Shown: positions 8,364 to 18,147 of the stretch, piece by piece
Position numbering within the stretch: the first letter of the stretch is position 1
How the letters are laid out: each line of letters begins with the position of its first letter
DNA from: Campylobacter sp. RM16192
GTDB taxonomy: Bacteria > Campylobacterota > Campylobacteria > Campylobacterales > Campylobacteraceae
Length of the DNA: 64,000 nt
NCBI RefSeq assembly: GCF_004803855.2
Contig: NZ_CP012552.1
Coordinates: forward strand, 930,001 to 994,000
Reading direction: 5' to 3'
Notes under the pieces: generated by a model
The model's input: the letters and a program-made list of their open reading frames with translations, nothing else
Database searches by the model: none
What the model was told of the DNA's origin: nothing
Position numbers and translations under genes: made by a program

Positions 8364-9398
8364 TTATACCTTTCCTTTAGCCGATGTGATCGAGTTTATA
8401 AATTGATAATCTATCTTTATATCGCGCTCTCTTGGCAAGTTTTTAGCGAGCAAATTTATAGTCTCTTCAAAGTCGTTAAATAGATAGTTTGCAAGGCTTC
8501 CCGGATTTGGATTTATCTCGTTTAGATAGACTTCATCATCTATCACGAAAAAATCACACCTGATAAGCGCTCCGTCAAATCCGCAGTTATAAATTCTCTC
8601 AAAACTCTCTTTTAATTTTGCCTTGATAGTCTCGCTTATATCAGCTTCCTTTGCCCTGCTCTCGCTTGAAAAGCTCATATATTTTTGCTCGTAATCAAGG
8701 AATTCTTTCTTTTTTGGCTCTTCTATGATCGAAAATTTTATCTTGCCATCTACCTTGCAGCCTGCTAGGTTATATTCCTTCACGCCCTCTATAAACGGCT
8801 CAACCAAAACTTCGGTGTCAAACTCAAACGCCACGTCCTGTGCATACTCAAGCTCGCCATCATCCTTTACCACGCTTACTCCGATAGAGCTGCCTAGACG
8901 AACAGGCTTTAGTATGATGGGAAGCGCTAAATTTAAGATATCACCTCTGCGCAAGACTTCGTATTTTAGCGTCTTAACGCCTGCTTTTACGGCTAAAAGC
9001 TTGGTTATCTCTTTGTTGTAGCTCATCGCGCTTGCTTCAAGTCTAGGGCCTATATATCTTATCTCGTAAAAGTCAAGCAAGGCAGCCATTTTGCCGTCTT
9101 CGCCGTCCATGCCATGTATCAAATTTATAAATACATCAACTTCTGTCTTTTTCTCGCCAAACATTCCGCCCGCAAAAAATCCGCCGTTTTTAAGTAGTAG
9201 CTTTTTACTCTTTTTGTAGTTGCCCGAGCTAAAGAAATTTGCCTTCATGTCTTTAGCTTCGATTAGATAAAACTCCCTAAATTTATCGCAAAATACAAAC
9301 ACCGGCTCGCTTTTAAGCACGTTTTTTAAGGCTATTGCGCTTACGATGCTGATCTCATGCTCGTAGCTTCTAGCGCCAAATAAAATTCCAAATTTCAT
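8364..9398 (-). CDS. ddl: Ddl, D-alanine--D-alanine ligase
   Basis: An ATP-grasp ligase that makes D-Ala-D-Ala for the MurF step. Visible features are FGARSYEHEISIVSA at the N-terminus, HGMDGEDGKMAALLD, PIILKPVRLGSSIGVSVV (ATP-grasp), EYNLAGCKVDGK, and the metal-binding end VYLNEINPNPGSL. I choose ATG 9398, because AAAGGA is well spaced for it. The ATG at 9404 nearly touches that site. About 344 residues, normal for the family. It sits between ruvA and the murF operon. Confidence 0.95.
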   Translation of the reverse strand: MKFGILFGARSYEHEISIVSAIALKNVLKSEPVFVFCDKFREFYLIEAKDMKANFFSSGNYKKSKKLLLKNGGFFAGGMFGEKKTEVDVFINLIHGMDGEDGKMAALLDFYEIRYIGPRLEASAMSYNKEITKLLAVKAGVKTLKYEVLRRGDILNLALPIILKPVRLGSSIGVSVVKDDGELEYAQDVAFEFDTEVLVEPFIEGVKEYNLAGCKVDGKIKFSIIEEPKKKEFLDYEQKYMSFSSESRAKEADISETIKAKLKESFERIYNCGFDGALIRCDFFVIDDEVYLNEINPNPGSLANYLFNDFEETINLLAKNLPRERDIKIDYQFINSITSAKGKV

Positions 9399-9407
9399 AT
9401 CCATCCT

Positions 9408-9962
9408 TTATCCGAGTTTTTTAAGAGCTTCTTTGATAAGCTCGCTTACGTTAGTTGCCGTGCAGGTTGAAAGCACCTTAGATATCTTATCTCGCTTAAA
9501 TCCAAGGCTCTCAAGCGCCAAAACCGCTTCGTGCTGGTGGCTTGGCATCGCATCGTCAGTTACGAGCTTAGCGTCGCTTAACTCGGCTATGATACGCCTT
9601 GCGGTTTTTACACCGATGCCGGGAACTGATTTAAGAGCGTCCGCATCGCCATTTATGATCGCGTTTGTAAAGGCGTTTGGATTTAGGCTGGAGCATACCG
9701 CCATAGCTGTGCTTGCGCCTATGCCGTTTAGTTTGATAAGCATCTCAAACATTCTTTGCTCGCTTTCGTCCAAAAAGCCGTAGAGCAAATTTGCATCTTC
9801 TCTGATAATTTGAGTGATGTTAAGTTCTACTTTTTCGCCTTTTTCAAGCTTTGCCGAGCAAAAAAGCGATATGGATATGCCGTATGTTACGCCGCTTGCG
9901 GTTTTAAGCAGCAGGTATGCAGGCTCTTTTTTGGTTATTACGCCTTCGATTGCTTTTATCAT
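9408..9962 (-). CDS. ruvA: RuvA, Holliday junction branch migration subunit
   Basis: RuvA binds four-way junctions and loads the RuvB motor during recombination repair. The 184 residues show the N-terminal OB fold ([19 protein letters not shown]), helix-hairpin-helix segments [15 protein letters not shown] and [19 protein letters not shown], and a C-terminal RuvB-contacting domain ([16 protein letters not shown]). Its start overlaps the preceding lipoprotein gene by 4 bp. ruvB and ruvC are not in this window. Confidence 0.96.
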   Translation of the reverse strand: MIKAIEGVITKKEPAYLLLKTASGVTYGISISLFCSAKLEKGEKVELNITQIIREDANLLYGFLDESEQRMFEMLIKLNGIGASTAMAVCSSLNPNAFTNAIINGDADALKSVPGIGVKTARRIIAELSDAKLVTDDAMPSHQHEAVLALESLGFKRDKISKVLSTCTATNVSELIKEALKKLG

Positions 9963-10513
9963 ATACTTCCTTTGATCTCATCTAAAATTTTAGTTACTAT
10001 ATCATTCATAGCTAAATTTAACGCTATTAGTGCATTTTGTGGAGTATTTTCTGCAATAGCTTTTTTTGATGTCATAATAGAGCTTTTTAAAATTTTTTCA
10101 TCTTTTAAAATAGTAAATCCTAGGCCAATAGTGGCCTCTTTTTCATCCGTTTGAAGCGTAATTAGATTTGTTTTTAGAACTAAATTTCTTCTATCAAAGT
10201 TAGCGTCAAGCTCACAACTACTATTTATTGCGGCAAGAAAATTTTTATATATCATATCGCTTGGTGTCGTTATCCATTTGACTCCTTTGATTGTATCTAC
10301 CTGTCCTTTGTCGTTAATTTTAATTATACTTCTTGAATCAAACATATTAATAGCTTTAGTTTGCTCTACAAAAACTAAAATTTTATTTTTACCTTCACAT
10401 TTACTAAAGCTATTGTTGCCAAGCATCAAATATTCAATGGATGGCGCCGGTTTTGCTATTATTGAGCAACCTGCTATAAATATAGAAAAAACAAAAATAG
10501 CCAAATTTCTCAT
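9959..10513 (-). CDS. ABC-type transport auxiliary lipoprotein of the MCE system
   Basis: A lipoprotein signal with lipobox FIAGC (cysteine at residue 16) is followed by [26 protein letters not shown] and a C-terminal region typical of the ABC-type transport auxiliary (DUF330/PqiC-like) family. It is the last gene of a four-gene minus-strand operon with MCE, ATPase and permease, overlapping the MCE gene by 4 bp. The family works in the periplasm at the outer-membrane end of lipid-transport tunnels. Here it probably replaces a separate MlaC-type shuttle; that is inference. Confidence 0.75.
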   Translation of the reverse strand: MRNLAIFVFSIFIAGCSIIAKPAPSIEYLMLGNNSFSKCEGKNKILVFVEQTKAINMFDSRSIIKINDKGQVDTIKGVKWITTPSDMIYKNFLAAINSSCELDANFDRRNLVLKTNLITLQTDEKEATIGLGFTILKDEKILKSSIMTSKKAIAENTPQNALIALNLAMNDIVTKILDEIKGSI

Positions 10514-11427
10514 TTTTTATCCTTGTTTTGAGGGTCTTTAAAGAAAAATTCATAAGGCCTATCCTCTAGCCTAAAAAGAGTTTGCCTAAATTCTTTCAGG
10601 GTCTTTTGGAATTCTAAAAATGTAGTTATAGCCTCTTGTGAAAATGAGCTTAAGATGTCTTTTATATCATACTCTCCGCTTTTTATCTTTTCTTCCATAA
10701 TTCTTTGTAAATTTTCTAGTTTGATTGCCAGATTAGAAAAATTATTAGAAAATGAGTTGATATTTTCAAGTGTCTTAGAGCCGTTTTTGGCTAAGATTTG
10801 AAATTCTAAAAGAGTATTGTTTAGATTTGCCAAAGAACCATTTATATCGGTATTTGCACTAATATTATTTAAATTAGCCGCAAGCTCATCAATGGATTTT
10901 AAAATAGAAGATATTTTTTTAGTATTCTCTTCATTTAAAACTTTATTTATATTTGCAAGCGTTCTATCAATATTTTCTGTTAAGTTACTAGCCTTTCCGC
11001 CTATTTTTTGAAAAAAACTTTCTTCAAGAGTAATGTAAGGCTTTTCGCTATCACTAAATATAGGACTATTTTGCGATCCTCTTTGTATATTTAGATAACT
11101 TATGCCTGTTATTCCTTGAATCTCTGCCACTACAGTGCTATCTTTTTTTACAGGAAGCCCTTTGTCAACCCATAATTCAATCTCTATTTGTGCATCTTTT
11201 GGGTTTGCAAATCTAATATCTTTGACTATTCCAGCATCAACTCCTATAAATTTGACTGTAGAATCTTTTTTGATTCCACTTGGAAGATCGTTCGTAAGTA
11301 TGTAATATGCTCTGTATTCATTCTTGTTATTGCCATAACTTATCATCCACCATATAAAGCCACCAGCAATGGATACAACTATCACAAAAAACAGCCCTAT
11401 AAGAGTATAATTTATCTTGCTTTCCAT
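10510..11427 (-). CDS. mlaD: MlaD-like MCE-domain protein
   Basis: One N-terminal membrane anchor (LIGLFFVIVVSIAGGFIWWM) precedes a single MCE domain, with the typical LPSGIKKDSTVKFIGVDAGIV and GITGISYLNIQRG. A long helical C-terminal tail with asparagine and leucine heptads follows. MCE proteins form periplasmic hexameric rings that carry phospholipids for the MlaFE ABC transporter. The gene ends 4 bp into the lipoprotein gene and starts directly after the ATPase gene. The direction of lipid transport cannot be told from sequence. Confidence 0.85.
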   Translation of the reverse strand: MESKINYTLIGLFFVIVVSIAGGFIWWMISYGNNKNEYRAYYILTNDLPSGIKKDSTVKFIGVDAGIVKDIRFANPKDAQIEIELWVDKGLPVKKDSTVVAEIQGITGISYLNIQRGSQNSPIFSDSEKPYITLEESFFQKIGGKASNLTENIDRTLANINKVLNEENTKKISSILKSIDELAANLNNISANTDINGSLANLNNTLLEFQILAKNGSKTLENINSFSNNFSNLAIKLENLQRIMEEKIKSGEYDIKDILSSFSQEAITTFLEFQKTLKEFRQTLFRLEDRPYEFFFKDPQNKDKK

Positions 11428-12162
11428 CTAAATTTTCCTTGCCTTAAAGAGATCCTCAAGAGGATTGTTTTCAAAGCTTTTAAGCTCGTTTAAATTTCCC
11501 TCAAAGGCTATCTTTTTATTTTCAAGTATTAAAAATCTATCTAATATGCTTTGGATACTGTCTATATCATGCGTTACCATCACAACTGTTAGTTCAAGAG
11601 TATCTCTAAGCTCTAAAACCAGCTCATCAAAAGCTCTTGCACTCATCGGATCGAGCCCGCTATTTGGCTCATCTAAAAATAGAATTTTAGGACTTAATAC
11701 AAGGGCTCTTGCCATAGCCACACGTTTTTTCATACCACCGCTTAGTTCACTTGGATAAAGTAGAGCCGTATTGGGTTTTAATCCTACTTTAAGCAACCAA
11801 AACATAGCTATCTCTTTCATGACTGTTTCACTAATATTGCTATATTCTTTTAGCAAGATATATATATTTTCAAGCACATTCATAGATGTATAAAGTGCTC
11901 CAAACTGAAACATTACTCCGCACTTTTGCCTTATCTCTTGTCTTTTTGCCTCGCCTATAGACCATAGATCTTCTCCAAGCATCTCTATTCTGCCTTCGCT
12001 TGGCTCTTTTAAGTATATCATTGTTTTCATAAGTGTTGATTTACCGCTACCGCTACCGCCAAGAAGTCCGTAAATTTCACCATCTTTTACATGAAAGCTA
12101 ACCTTGTCGTGTATAATTCGATCATTAAATTTGGTGGTTATGTCTGTGGCTTTTATTATCAT
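11428..12162 (-). CDS. mlaF: MlaF-like ABC transporter ATPase
   Basis: An ABC ATPase with Walker A GGSGSGKSTLMK, signature LSGGMKKRVAMARAL and Walker B KILFLDEPNSGLD followed by a switch histidine in VTHDIDSIQ. The LSGGM signature and Mla-type spacing fit lipid transporters. I start the gene at ATG 12162, which is 2 bp downstream of the permease stop. The frame extends upstream to 12204, but that would overlap the permease and add non-conserved residues. C. jejuni homologues have been called iamA. It powers the MlaE-like permease encoded upstream. Confidence 0.88.
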   Translation of the reverse strand: MIIKATDITTKFNDRIIHDKVSFHVKDGEIYGLLGGSGSGKSTLMKTMIYLKEPSEGRIEMLGEDLWSIGEAKRQEIRQKCGVMFQFGALYTSMNVLENIYILLKEYSNISETVMKEIAMFWLLKVGLKPNTALLYPSELSGGMKKRVAMARALVLSPKILFLDEPNSGLDPMSARAFDELVLELRDTLELTVVMVTHDIDSIQSILDRFLILENKKIAFEGNLNELKSFENNPLEDLFKARKI

Positions 12163-12163
12163 A

Positions 12164-13330
12164 TTAGACCTCAAGCTGAGTAAATATGATAGAAAATAGC
12201 GCATCTACCATTATTACTCCAAATATTGCATTTACTACGCTTACGGTTGTGTACTTGCCTACGCTTTGGGTATTTCCACTAACTGCAAATCCGCGCCAGC
12301 ACCCTATAAATGCTATAACCATACCAAAAAATGGAGCTTTAAAAACACCTACGTAAAAGTGTCTTATCTCTACTTCTTGCTTAAACCTCGCTAAATAATC
12401 TCCAAAACTAATATCAAGATATGTCTGACATACCACCATCTCGCCAAAAAGTCCTATCAAATCAGCTAAAAATACAATTATAGGCATAGCAAAAATTAGA
12501 GCAATAACCCTTGGCAAGACTAAAAATTTAAAAGGATCAAACCCCATAGTTTTCATAGCGTCTATCTCTTCTGTTATCTTCATCACCCCAATTTGCGCAG
12601 TATAGCTTGAGGCTAAGCGTCCGGCGATAACTATGGCAGCAATCAAAGGCGCTATCTCTCTAAGAGTTAGCATACCCATCATCTCAACTATTATTATGCT
12701 TGCACCAAATCGTTCTAATAAGTTTGCACCTTGATAAGCCAAAACTACACCTACTAAAAACGAAGCAAGACAAACAATAAATGCCGACTTGATAGCGGCA
12801 TTTTCAAAATGAGCTAAAATTTCTTTGATTCTAATAGTCTTTGGCATAAAGATAGTTTTTAGAAATTTAACTAAAAACTCACCTAAAAAAGTAAAAAATA
12901 AAATTACTCCAAAGTAAAATTCGCCTATTTTTTCGCCTATTTTATAAAGAAAATTTTTTGTATTTTTTATATTAATATTTTTTTTTGCCGGAGCAATAGT
13001 ATCTTTTTTTATAGCCGCTGATAGCTCTTTTTTAATTGAAGCAAAAATTTTCTCATGGTTATTATGTAAATTTATAAGCTCAAATTTTTTATCCGATTTG
13101 CGAATAATTGAACTTAAAAATAAGGCTATAGCATAGTCAAACTCGGTAACTTCTGCAAAATTTAATTTTATTATTTGAAATTTTTTGGATAAAAGAATAG
13201 CTGAAATTTGGTTTAAAATACTTTTTTTTAATTTAAAATCCCAAGAGTTTTTTAAATTTATCTCAAGAGATCCATTGTCTTTAATTAAACAATCGTAAAA
13301 ATCACTTTTAAATTTAAGACCAAAAAACAA
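12164..13330 (-). CDS. mlaE: MlaE-like ABC permease with N-terminal STAS-like domain
   Basis: About 130 N-terminal residues resemble a STAS-like domain (ISAILLSKKFQIIKLNFAEV). The rest is an MlaE permease with five or so membrane segments and the family signature EMMGMLTLREIAPL and AGRLASSYTAQIGVMKITEEIDAM. In E. coli the STAS part (MlaB) is a separate protein, so this is a fused form. The start is TTG behind AAAGG. The gene sits 4 bp after fapA-like and heads the MCE operon. C. jejuni homologues have been called iamB. Confidence 0.85.
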   Translation of the reverse strand: MFFGLKFKSDFYDCLIKDNGSLEINLKNSWDFKLKKSILNQISAILLSKKFQIIKLNFAEVTEFDYAIALFLSSIIRKSDKKFELINLHNNHEKIFASIKKELSAAIKKDTIAPAKKNINIKNTKNFLYKIGEKIGEFYFGVILFFTFLGEFLVKFLKTIFMPKTIRIKEILAHFENAAIKSAFIVCLASFLVGVVLAYQGANLLERFGASIIIVEMMGMLTLREIAPLIAAIVIAGRLASSYTAQIGVMKITEEIDAMKTMGFDPFKFLVLPRVIALIFAMPIIVFLADLIGLFGEMVVCQTYLDISFGDYLARFKQEVEIRHFYVGVFKAPFFGMVIAFIGCWRGFAVSGNTQSVGKYTTVSVVNAIFGVIMVDALFSIIFTQLEV

Positions 13331-13333
13331 TTT

Positions 13334-15232
13334 TTAGGCCTTTCTTATATTATTATTTTTCCTGATTAAGTAATCAATCTCTCCATCTTCATTTTCTATT
13401 TTTTTAATTGTTAAAACTCGTGCTACTTCATTTTCTCTAGTTACATAAGATATCTCTCTTGGAGGATCTACTAATTTAAATTTTATCTCATTAAATTCAC
13501 GCCAGTTACTGTAGTTTATAACCTTTGAATTAAAAATCCCATCCTGAATAGCTTGAATTTCATCTTTAAGATCTGTGATTTTGGATTTTTTCTCTTCAAA
13601 TTCACTTAAAAGATTATTGTATTCATGAACTAGTTGTTGATACTCTCTGAGTTTTTTTATAAAAGTTACAGGTGGAGAATTTTTAGAAGCTCTAAATTCC
13701 TCCATTTTCTCTTTTATGATATTAATAGGACCCCTATTTTCTTCTATAATACACTTTTTGGCTTCAAGCTGCTTGGGCATTTTTACTATCTGTTCTCTAA
13801 TCTCTTTTATCTTTTCTAAATTTTTATTTATAGTTTCGCCTGTATTTTTTACCATGCTAAAATCTACTAGAATTTTATTATTTACGCCCTTAAGTTGCCT
13901 TATTTCAAGAGTATCAGCTATGATTATGTTTGAATTTGAAGCCAACACTCCTATCTCTAATTTTTCAGCTATTATTTCACCGCCAAGCACAGACTTTATG
14001 ACTGCTGTTTTTGCCTTAACCTTTCCATTTTCAAGGCGATCTATCTCAACATGATCTCCATCAAAACTACCGATATGAACAGCTATTTTGGCTTCTTTGG
14101 CCTCTATATGCGCTTTTGCGTGAGTTTGTCCTCCGATTTTTACTTTATTTGCTTTTATTACAGCATTTTGAGCTACGTTTCCTTCTATGTTTATCTCGTT
14201 GGCTTCAACATTCATGCCATCACCTATGGCATCTTTTGTGATATCTTTTTCTTTTACATTTAATACCACGTTATTATCAAGTCCAGCATCTATGGAGCCT
14301 GTTGCTCTAAAAGAGATTTCATTTACATCAAGCTCTTCTTTGATGTCAAATATATTTTTTTGATCGTAAACATATCCTGCTTTTTTGGCATAATATTTTA
14401 TTCCAGAATCATCAACCCTCTCTTCTATCTCGTCAGTATGCTCTATCATTTTTGTAATTGTTGTTCTTGGTTCAACCACTGGTATAACGATACCCCTGAC
14501 ATCGCGTCCAGGCTCGCCCATAACAGGCTTTTGATACTCTATTATTAATTCATCTTTTGCGACTCCAAGTAGATATCCACGATTAGCATAGTTTATTCTG
14601 CCGCTATTATCTATATTATTAATCTTGTTTTTGTAGTGATATACAATAGAATCATCGTTAGAGTCTTTTTTATTTACTCCAGATGTTACAACAAAAGTAT
14701 AATCTTTATCTATTATCTCTTTTATTCTTAAAAAAGATGAAATTTTACTTAGCTCGTTTTTCATAGCTTTATTTCTAATTCCTACTAAAATTCCAACTTT
14801 AATTAATTTTTTATAGATAAATTCAGTTACTTTATTTTCAAACTCTTTAAAATAAACTACGTCACTACTTTTAAAAACCGTAGCTACTATTTTGGTAAGA
14901 TTTTTATTGGCACTTATAGAAATATCCGGCAGTAGATGTTGTTTTTTTCTTCTTGTGTCAAAAAATTCTACTTTATAACTTTGCTTTATGTTTTCAACTT
15001 GATTTACATAGAATGTATCGTTGTCAAATATGTCAAGTTCAGTTTTTTCTAATATCTTACTTTCACTATCTCCTATTAATTTGTATTCTGTAACAATTGA
15101 TAAAATTTTAAAATCAATAAATTTCATATCGACATTAAAATTTCTAGCTAAAATAGGAATTTCACCATAAGGATTTATAGTATCCATTCCAATAGGATCA
15201 AGGTAAATTGGCTCTTTTTGACTATTTTCCAC
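13334..15232 (-). CDS. FapA family (DUF342) protein
   Basis: A 632-residue protein whose middle holds the DUF342/FapA beta-helix-like repeats (GDGMNVEANEINIEGNVAQN, KANKVKIGGQTHAKAHIEAK, AVIKSVLGGEIIAEKLEIG). A long coiled coil rich in Lys and Glu follows (about 470-570). No signal peptide or membrane segment is seen, so it is cytosolic. The family has been linked to polar flagellar assembly in other bacteria, but no flagellar genes are nearby. It is co-oriented with the MCE operon, with a 3-bp gap. Function should be considered unknown. Confidence 0.7.
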   Translation of the reverse strand: MENSQKEPIYLDPIGMDTINPYGEIPILARNFNVDMKFIDFKILSIVTEYKLIGDSESKILEKTELDIFDNDTFYVNQVENIKQSYKVEFFDTRRKKQHLLPDISISANKNLTKIVATVFKSSDVVYFKEFENKVTEFIYKKLIKVGILVGIRNKAMKNELSKISSFLRIKEIIDKDYTFVVTSGVNKKDSNDDSIVYHYKNKINNIDNSGRINYANRGYLLGVAKDELIIEYQKPVMGEPGRDVRGIVIPVVEPRTTITKMIEHTDEIEERVDDSGIKYYAKKAGYVYDQKNIFDIKEELDVNEISFRATGSIDAGLDNNVVLNVKEKDITKDAIGDGMNVEANEINIEGNVAQNAVIKANKVKIGGQTHAKAHIEAKEAKIAVHIGSFDGDHVEIDRLENGKVKAKTAVIKSVLGGEIIAEKLEIGVLASNSNIIIADTLEIRQLKGVNNKILVDFSMVKNTGETINKNLEKIKEIREQIVKMPKQLEAKKCIIEENRGPINIIKEKMEEFRASKNSPPVTFIKKLREYQQLVHEYNNLLSEFEEKKSKITDLKDEIQAIQDGIFNSKVINYSNWREFNEIKFKLVDPPREISYVTRENEVARVLTIKKIENEDGEIDYLIRKNNNIRKA

Positions 15233-15374
15233 CTAGCATTCTTTCAAATTTATTATTTTTAAATTTTTATATTTTCTCTAAAATTTTATTAAAACTAGTT
15301 TATAGGGCTTGATTTTACGTTTTTTAAATCTAAATTTAAATATTATTTCAGCAATAATATCAAAATGGAAATTT

Positions 15375-16775
15375 ATGTTTATAAAAGGCTTTTTTTCAAA
15401 TAGTGCCGGCATTATGGTGTCTCGTATCTTAGGATTTTTTAGAGACGTGATGACAGCTTCTACTCTTGGTGCAGGAATTTATAGTGATATATTTTTTATA
15501 GCCTTTAAAATTCCAAATCTATTTCGCAGAATTTTTGCAGAAGGAGCATTTGGAGATGCATTATTACCAAATTTCACTCACTCTAAAAACAAAAGCGTAT
15601 TTTCTGCTGAAATTTTTTTAAAATTTTTATTTTTTGTAATGATTTTGACATTATTGGTCAATCTATTTGCTCCTCAATTTACAAAAATTATCGCAACGGG
15701 CTTAAACGAGAGCCAAATCTCTCAAGCTGTTCCTTTGATTAAGATAAATTTTTACTATCTTGGACTAATTTACGTAGTTACGTTTATTGCCACCTTGCTT
15801 CAGTATAGACAACACTTTATCACAACTGCATTTTCAACCGCACTTTTAAATATAGCTATGATATTTGCGCTTGTTTTAGCTCAAAGTAAAGAGCCTAAAG
15901 TTGTCGCTTATTATCTAAGCTTTGGAGTGGTTGCGGGAGGAATTTTACAAGTAATATCTCATTTAATAGCGCTTTATCTTACTTCTATGTCAAAGATATT
16001 TTTTGGAGGAATAATTAAATTTATCAAAGGAAAAAGAGCTGATACAAAGGGCTTTTTTGCTAATTTTTATCATGGTTTATTTGGTTCATCCGCAATGCAA
16101 ATAAGCTCTTTTATGGATACTTGGCTTGCTAGCTTTTTAGTATCTGGAAGCATTAGCTACCTATTTTACGCTAATCGCATCTTTCAGCTTCCACTTGCGG
16201 TCTTTGCTATAGCTCTTTCTACTGCGCTTTTCCCGAAAATAGCAAGAAATTTAAAAGCCGGCAACGAAAAAGAGGCTCTAAAATTTATGAATAAAGGGTT
16301 TGAGACTTTATTTTTCCTGCTTTTTGGTGCGGCAATAGGAGGCTTTGTATTAGCAGATCCTATCATAAAACTACTCTTTGAAAGAGGTCAGTTCAATGCG
16401 CAAGATACGACCAATACAGCTCTCGTACTAAAGGCTTATATGATAGGACTTGTGCCGTTTGGCTTGGCTAAAATTTTTTCAAAATGGCTTCATGCAAAAA
16501 TGCAGCAAAAAACCACTTCTAAAATAGCGGTAATAACTTTGGTGATAAACTTAATATTGGCAGTTATTTTAATGAAATATTATGGAGCTTTCGGATTAGC
16601 ATTGGCTAGCTCAATGGGAGGTTTTATACTGCTTATACTAACCATACGAGCCTTTGGGACTAAAAGATTTTTGGCTATAATCAGCTTTAAAAGATTAGGA
16701 ATTATGGCTATTATTTTGGTCATAGAAATGATCATTTTAATATTTTTAAGGAAATTTATAGATGCAAATTTTTGA
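15375..16775 (+). CDS. murJ: MurJ, lipid II flippase
   Basis: MurJ moves lipid II across the inner membrane. The N-terminus [20 protein letters not shown] is the family signature and the protein has about 13-14 hydrophobic segments. [16 protein letters not shown] and [12 protein letters not shown] are typical conserved loops. I place the start at ATG 15375, with GGAA just upstream. A TTG at 15309 would add 22 non-conserved residues. It is the first gene of a plus-strand operon and overlaps cysS by 14 bp. Confidence 0.92.
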   Translation: MFIKGFFSNSAGIMVSRILGFFRDVMTASTLGAGIYSDIFFIAFKIPNLFRRIFAEGAFGDALLPNFTHSKNKSVFSAEIFLKFLFFVMILTLLVNLFAPQFTKIIATGLNESQISQAVPLIKINFYYLGLIYVVTFIATLLQYRQHFITTAFSTALLNIAMIFALVLAQSKEPKVVAYYLSFGVVAGGILQVISHLIALYLTSMSKIFFGGIIKFIKGKRADTKGFFANFYHGLFGSSAMQISSFMDTWLASFLVSGSISYLFYANRIFQLPLAVFAIALSTALFPKIARNLKAGNEKEALKFMNKGFETLFFLLFGAAIGGFVLADPIIKLLFERGQFNAQDTTNTALVLKAYMIGLVPFGLAKIFSKWLHAKMQQKTTSKIAVITLVINLILAVILMKYYGAFGLALASSMGGFILLILTIRAFGTKRFLAIISFKRLGIMAIILVIEMIILIFLRKFIDANF

Positions 16776-18147
16776 TAGTGTAAAAAAACAAAAGCTAAAT
16801 TTTGAGCCTATTGAATCTGGCAAAGTTAGAATTTACGTGTGCGGACCAACAGTATATGATGATTCGCATCTTGGGCACGCTAAAAGCGCTATTAGCTTTG
16901 ATCTGCTTAGAAGAATACTAATAGAGCTTAAATTTGACGTTAAATTTGTAAAAAACTTTACTGACATTGATGATAAAATTTTAAAAAAGATGGATGAAAC
17001 CGGTGAGGGTTTAGAGTCTATCACGAATAGATATATTAAAAGCTATAAAGATGATATGCGAGCTTTAAACGTGCTTGAGGCCGATATAGAGCCAAAGGCT
17101 ACCGAGTGTCTTGATGCCATAATAGAATATATTTTAAATCTAAAAAATAAAAATGTAGCCTACGAGATAGAAGGAGATGGAATTTACTTTGACACTGCGC
17201 AAGATAACGAGTATCTAAGCCTAAGTGGAAAAGCTAAAAGCGATCAAAATATCGCCAGAGTTGAGTCAAATATAGACAAGAGAAATGAAGAGGATTTTGT
17301 ACTATGGAAATTTGATGAAAAATGGTACGAAAGTCCATTTGGTAGAGGCCGTCCGGGCTGGCATACCGAGTGTGTGGCGATGATAAAAAAATACCTCTCA
17401 AGCGGACAAGATTATGAGATAGATATACACGCAGGAGGTATAGATCTACTATTCCCGCATCATGAAAACGAGGCTGCTCAATGTAGATGCAGTGAGCGAA
17501 AAACCCTAGCAAAATACTGGATGCATAACGGATTCATTAAAGTAAACGATGAAAAGATGAGTAAAAGCCTTGGAAATAGCTTCTTTGTCAAAGATGCTTT
17601 AAAGCAAAATCTTGGCGAGGTTTTGAGATTTTATCTGCTTAGCTCTCATTATAGGGCTCATTTTAACTATTCTGATGATGATTTATCGGCTAGTAAAAAG
17701 AGGCTTGATAAGATTTATAGGCTCAAAAAACGGGTTATAGACTCAAATTTAGGAAAAGAAAACAAAGAGTTTAAAGAAGAGTTTCTAAATGCTATGAGAG
17801 ATGATTTAAATACCTCCAAAGCACTTGCCACAATAGATGAATTTGTAAAAACAGCAAACGAAAATTTAGATCAAAATCCAAAGGATAAATCTCAAAAAGG
17901 TGAAATTTTAGCCAATTTAGAGCTAATAGCCAGAGTTCTTGGAATTTTACAAATCGATGTATATGAGTATTTTCAGTTTGGTGTAAGCGATGAGGAAAAA
18001 ACAAAAATAAAAAGCTTAATAGAAGAGCGAAATGAAGCCAAAAAGCTAAAAAATTACGCTAAAGCCGATGAGATTAGAGAGAAACTTGCTTTGATGCAAA
18101 TAGCTATTATGGATACTCCAAACGGCACTATGTGGGAAAAGATATGA
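16762..18147 (+). CDS. cysS: CysS, cysteinyl-tRNA synthetase
   Basis: A class I aminoacyl-tRNA synthetase charging tRNA-Cys. [15 protein letters not shown] contains the zinc cysteine and the HIGH-like [12 protein letters not shown] and HHENEAAQ supply further zinc and active-site residues, and KMSKSLGN is the KMSKS loop. At 461 residues it has normal length. It lies within overlaps on both sides, murJ by 14 bp and msbA by 4 bp, so expression is probably coupled. Confidence 0.97.
   Translation: MQIFDSVKKQKLNFEPIESGKVRIYVCGPTVYDDSHLGHAKSAISFDLLRRILIELKFDVKFVKNFTDIDDKILKKMDETGEGLESITNRYIKSYKDDMRALNVLEADIEPKATECLDAIIEYILNLKNKNVAYEIEGDGIYFDTAQDNEYLSLSGKAKSDQNIARVESNIDKRNEEDFVLWKFDEKWYESPFGRGRPGWHTECVAMIKKYLSSGQDYEIDIHAGGIDLLFPHHENEAAQCRCSERKTLAKYWMHNGFIKVNDEKMSKSLGNSFFVKDALKQNLGEVLRFYLLSSHYRAHFNYSDDDLSASKKRLDKIYRLKKRVIDSNLGKENKEFKEEFLNAMRDDLNTSKALATIDEFVKTANENLDQNPKDKSQKGEILANLELIARVLGILQIDVYEYFQFGVSDEEKTKIKSLIEERNEAKKLKNYAKADEIREKLALMQIAIMDTPNGTMWEKI

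Noticed and set aside
12163-12204. Upstream extension of mlaF
   Set aside because: It would lie entirely within mlaE and add hydrophobic residues that do not fit an ABC ATPase; ATG 12162 fits the gap.
15309-15374. Longer murJ start at TTG 15309
   Set aside because: The added residues are not part of the MurJ signature, and ATG 15375 has a ribosome site.
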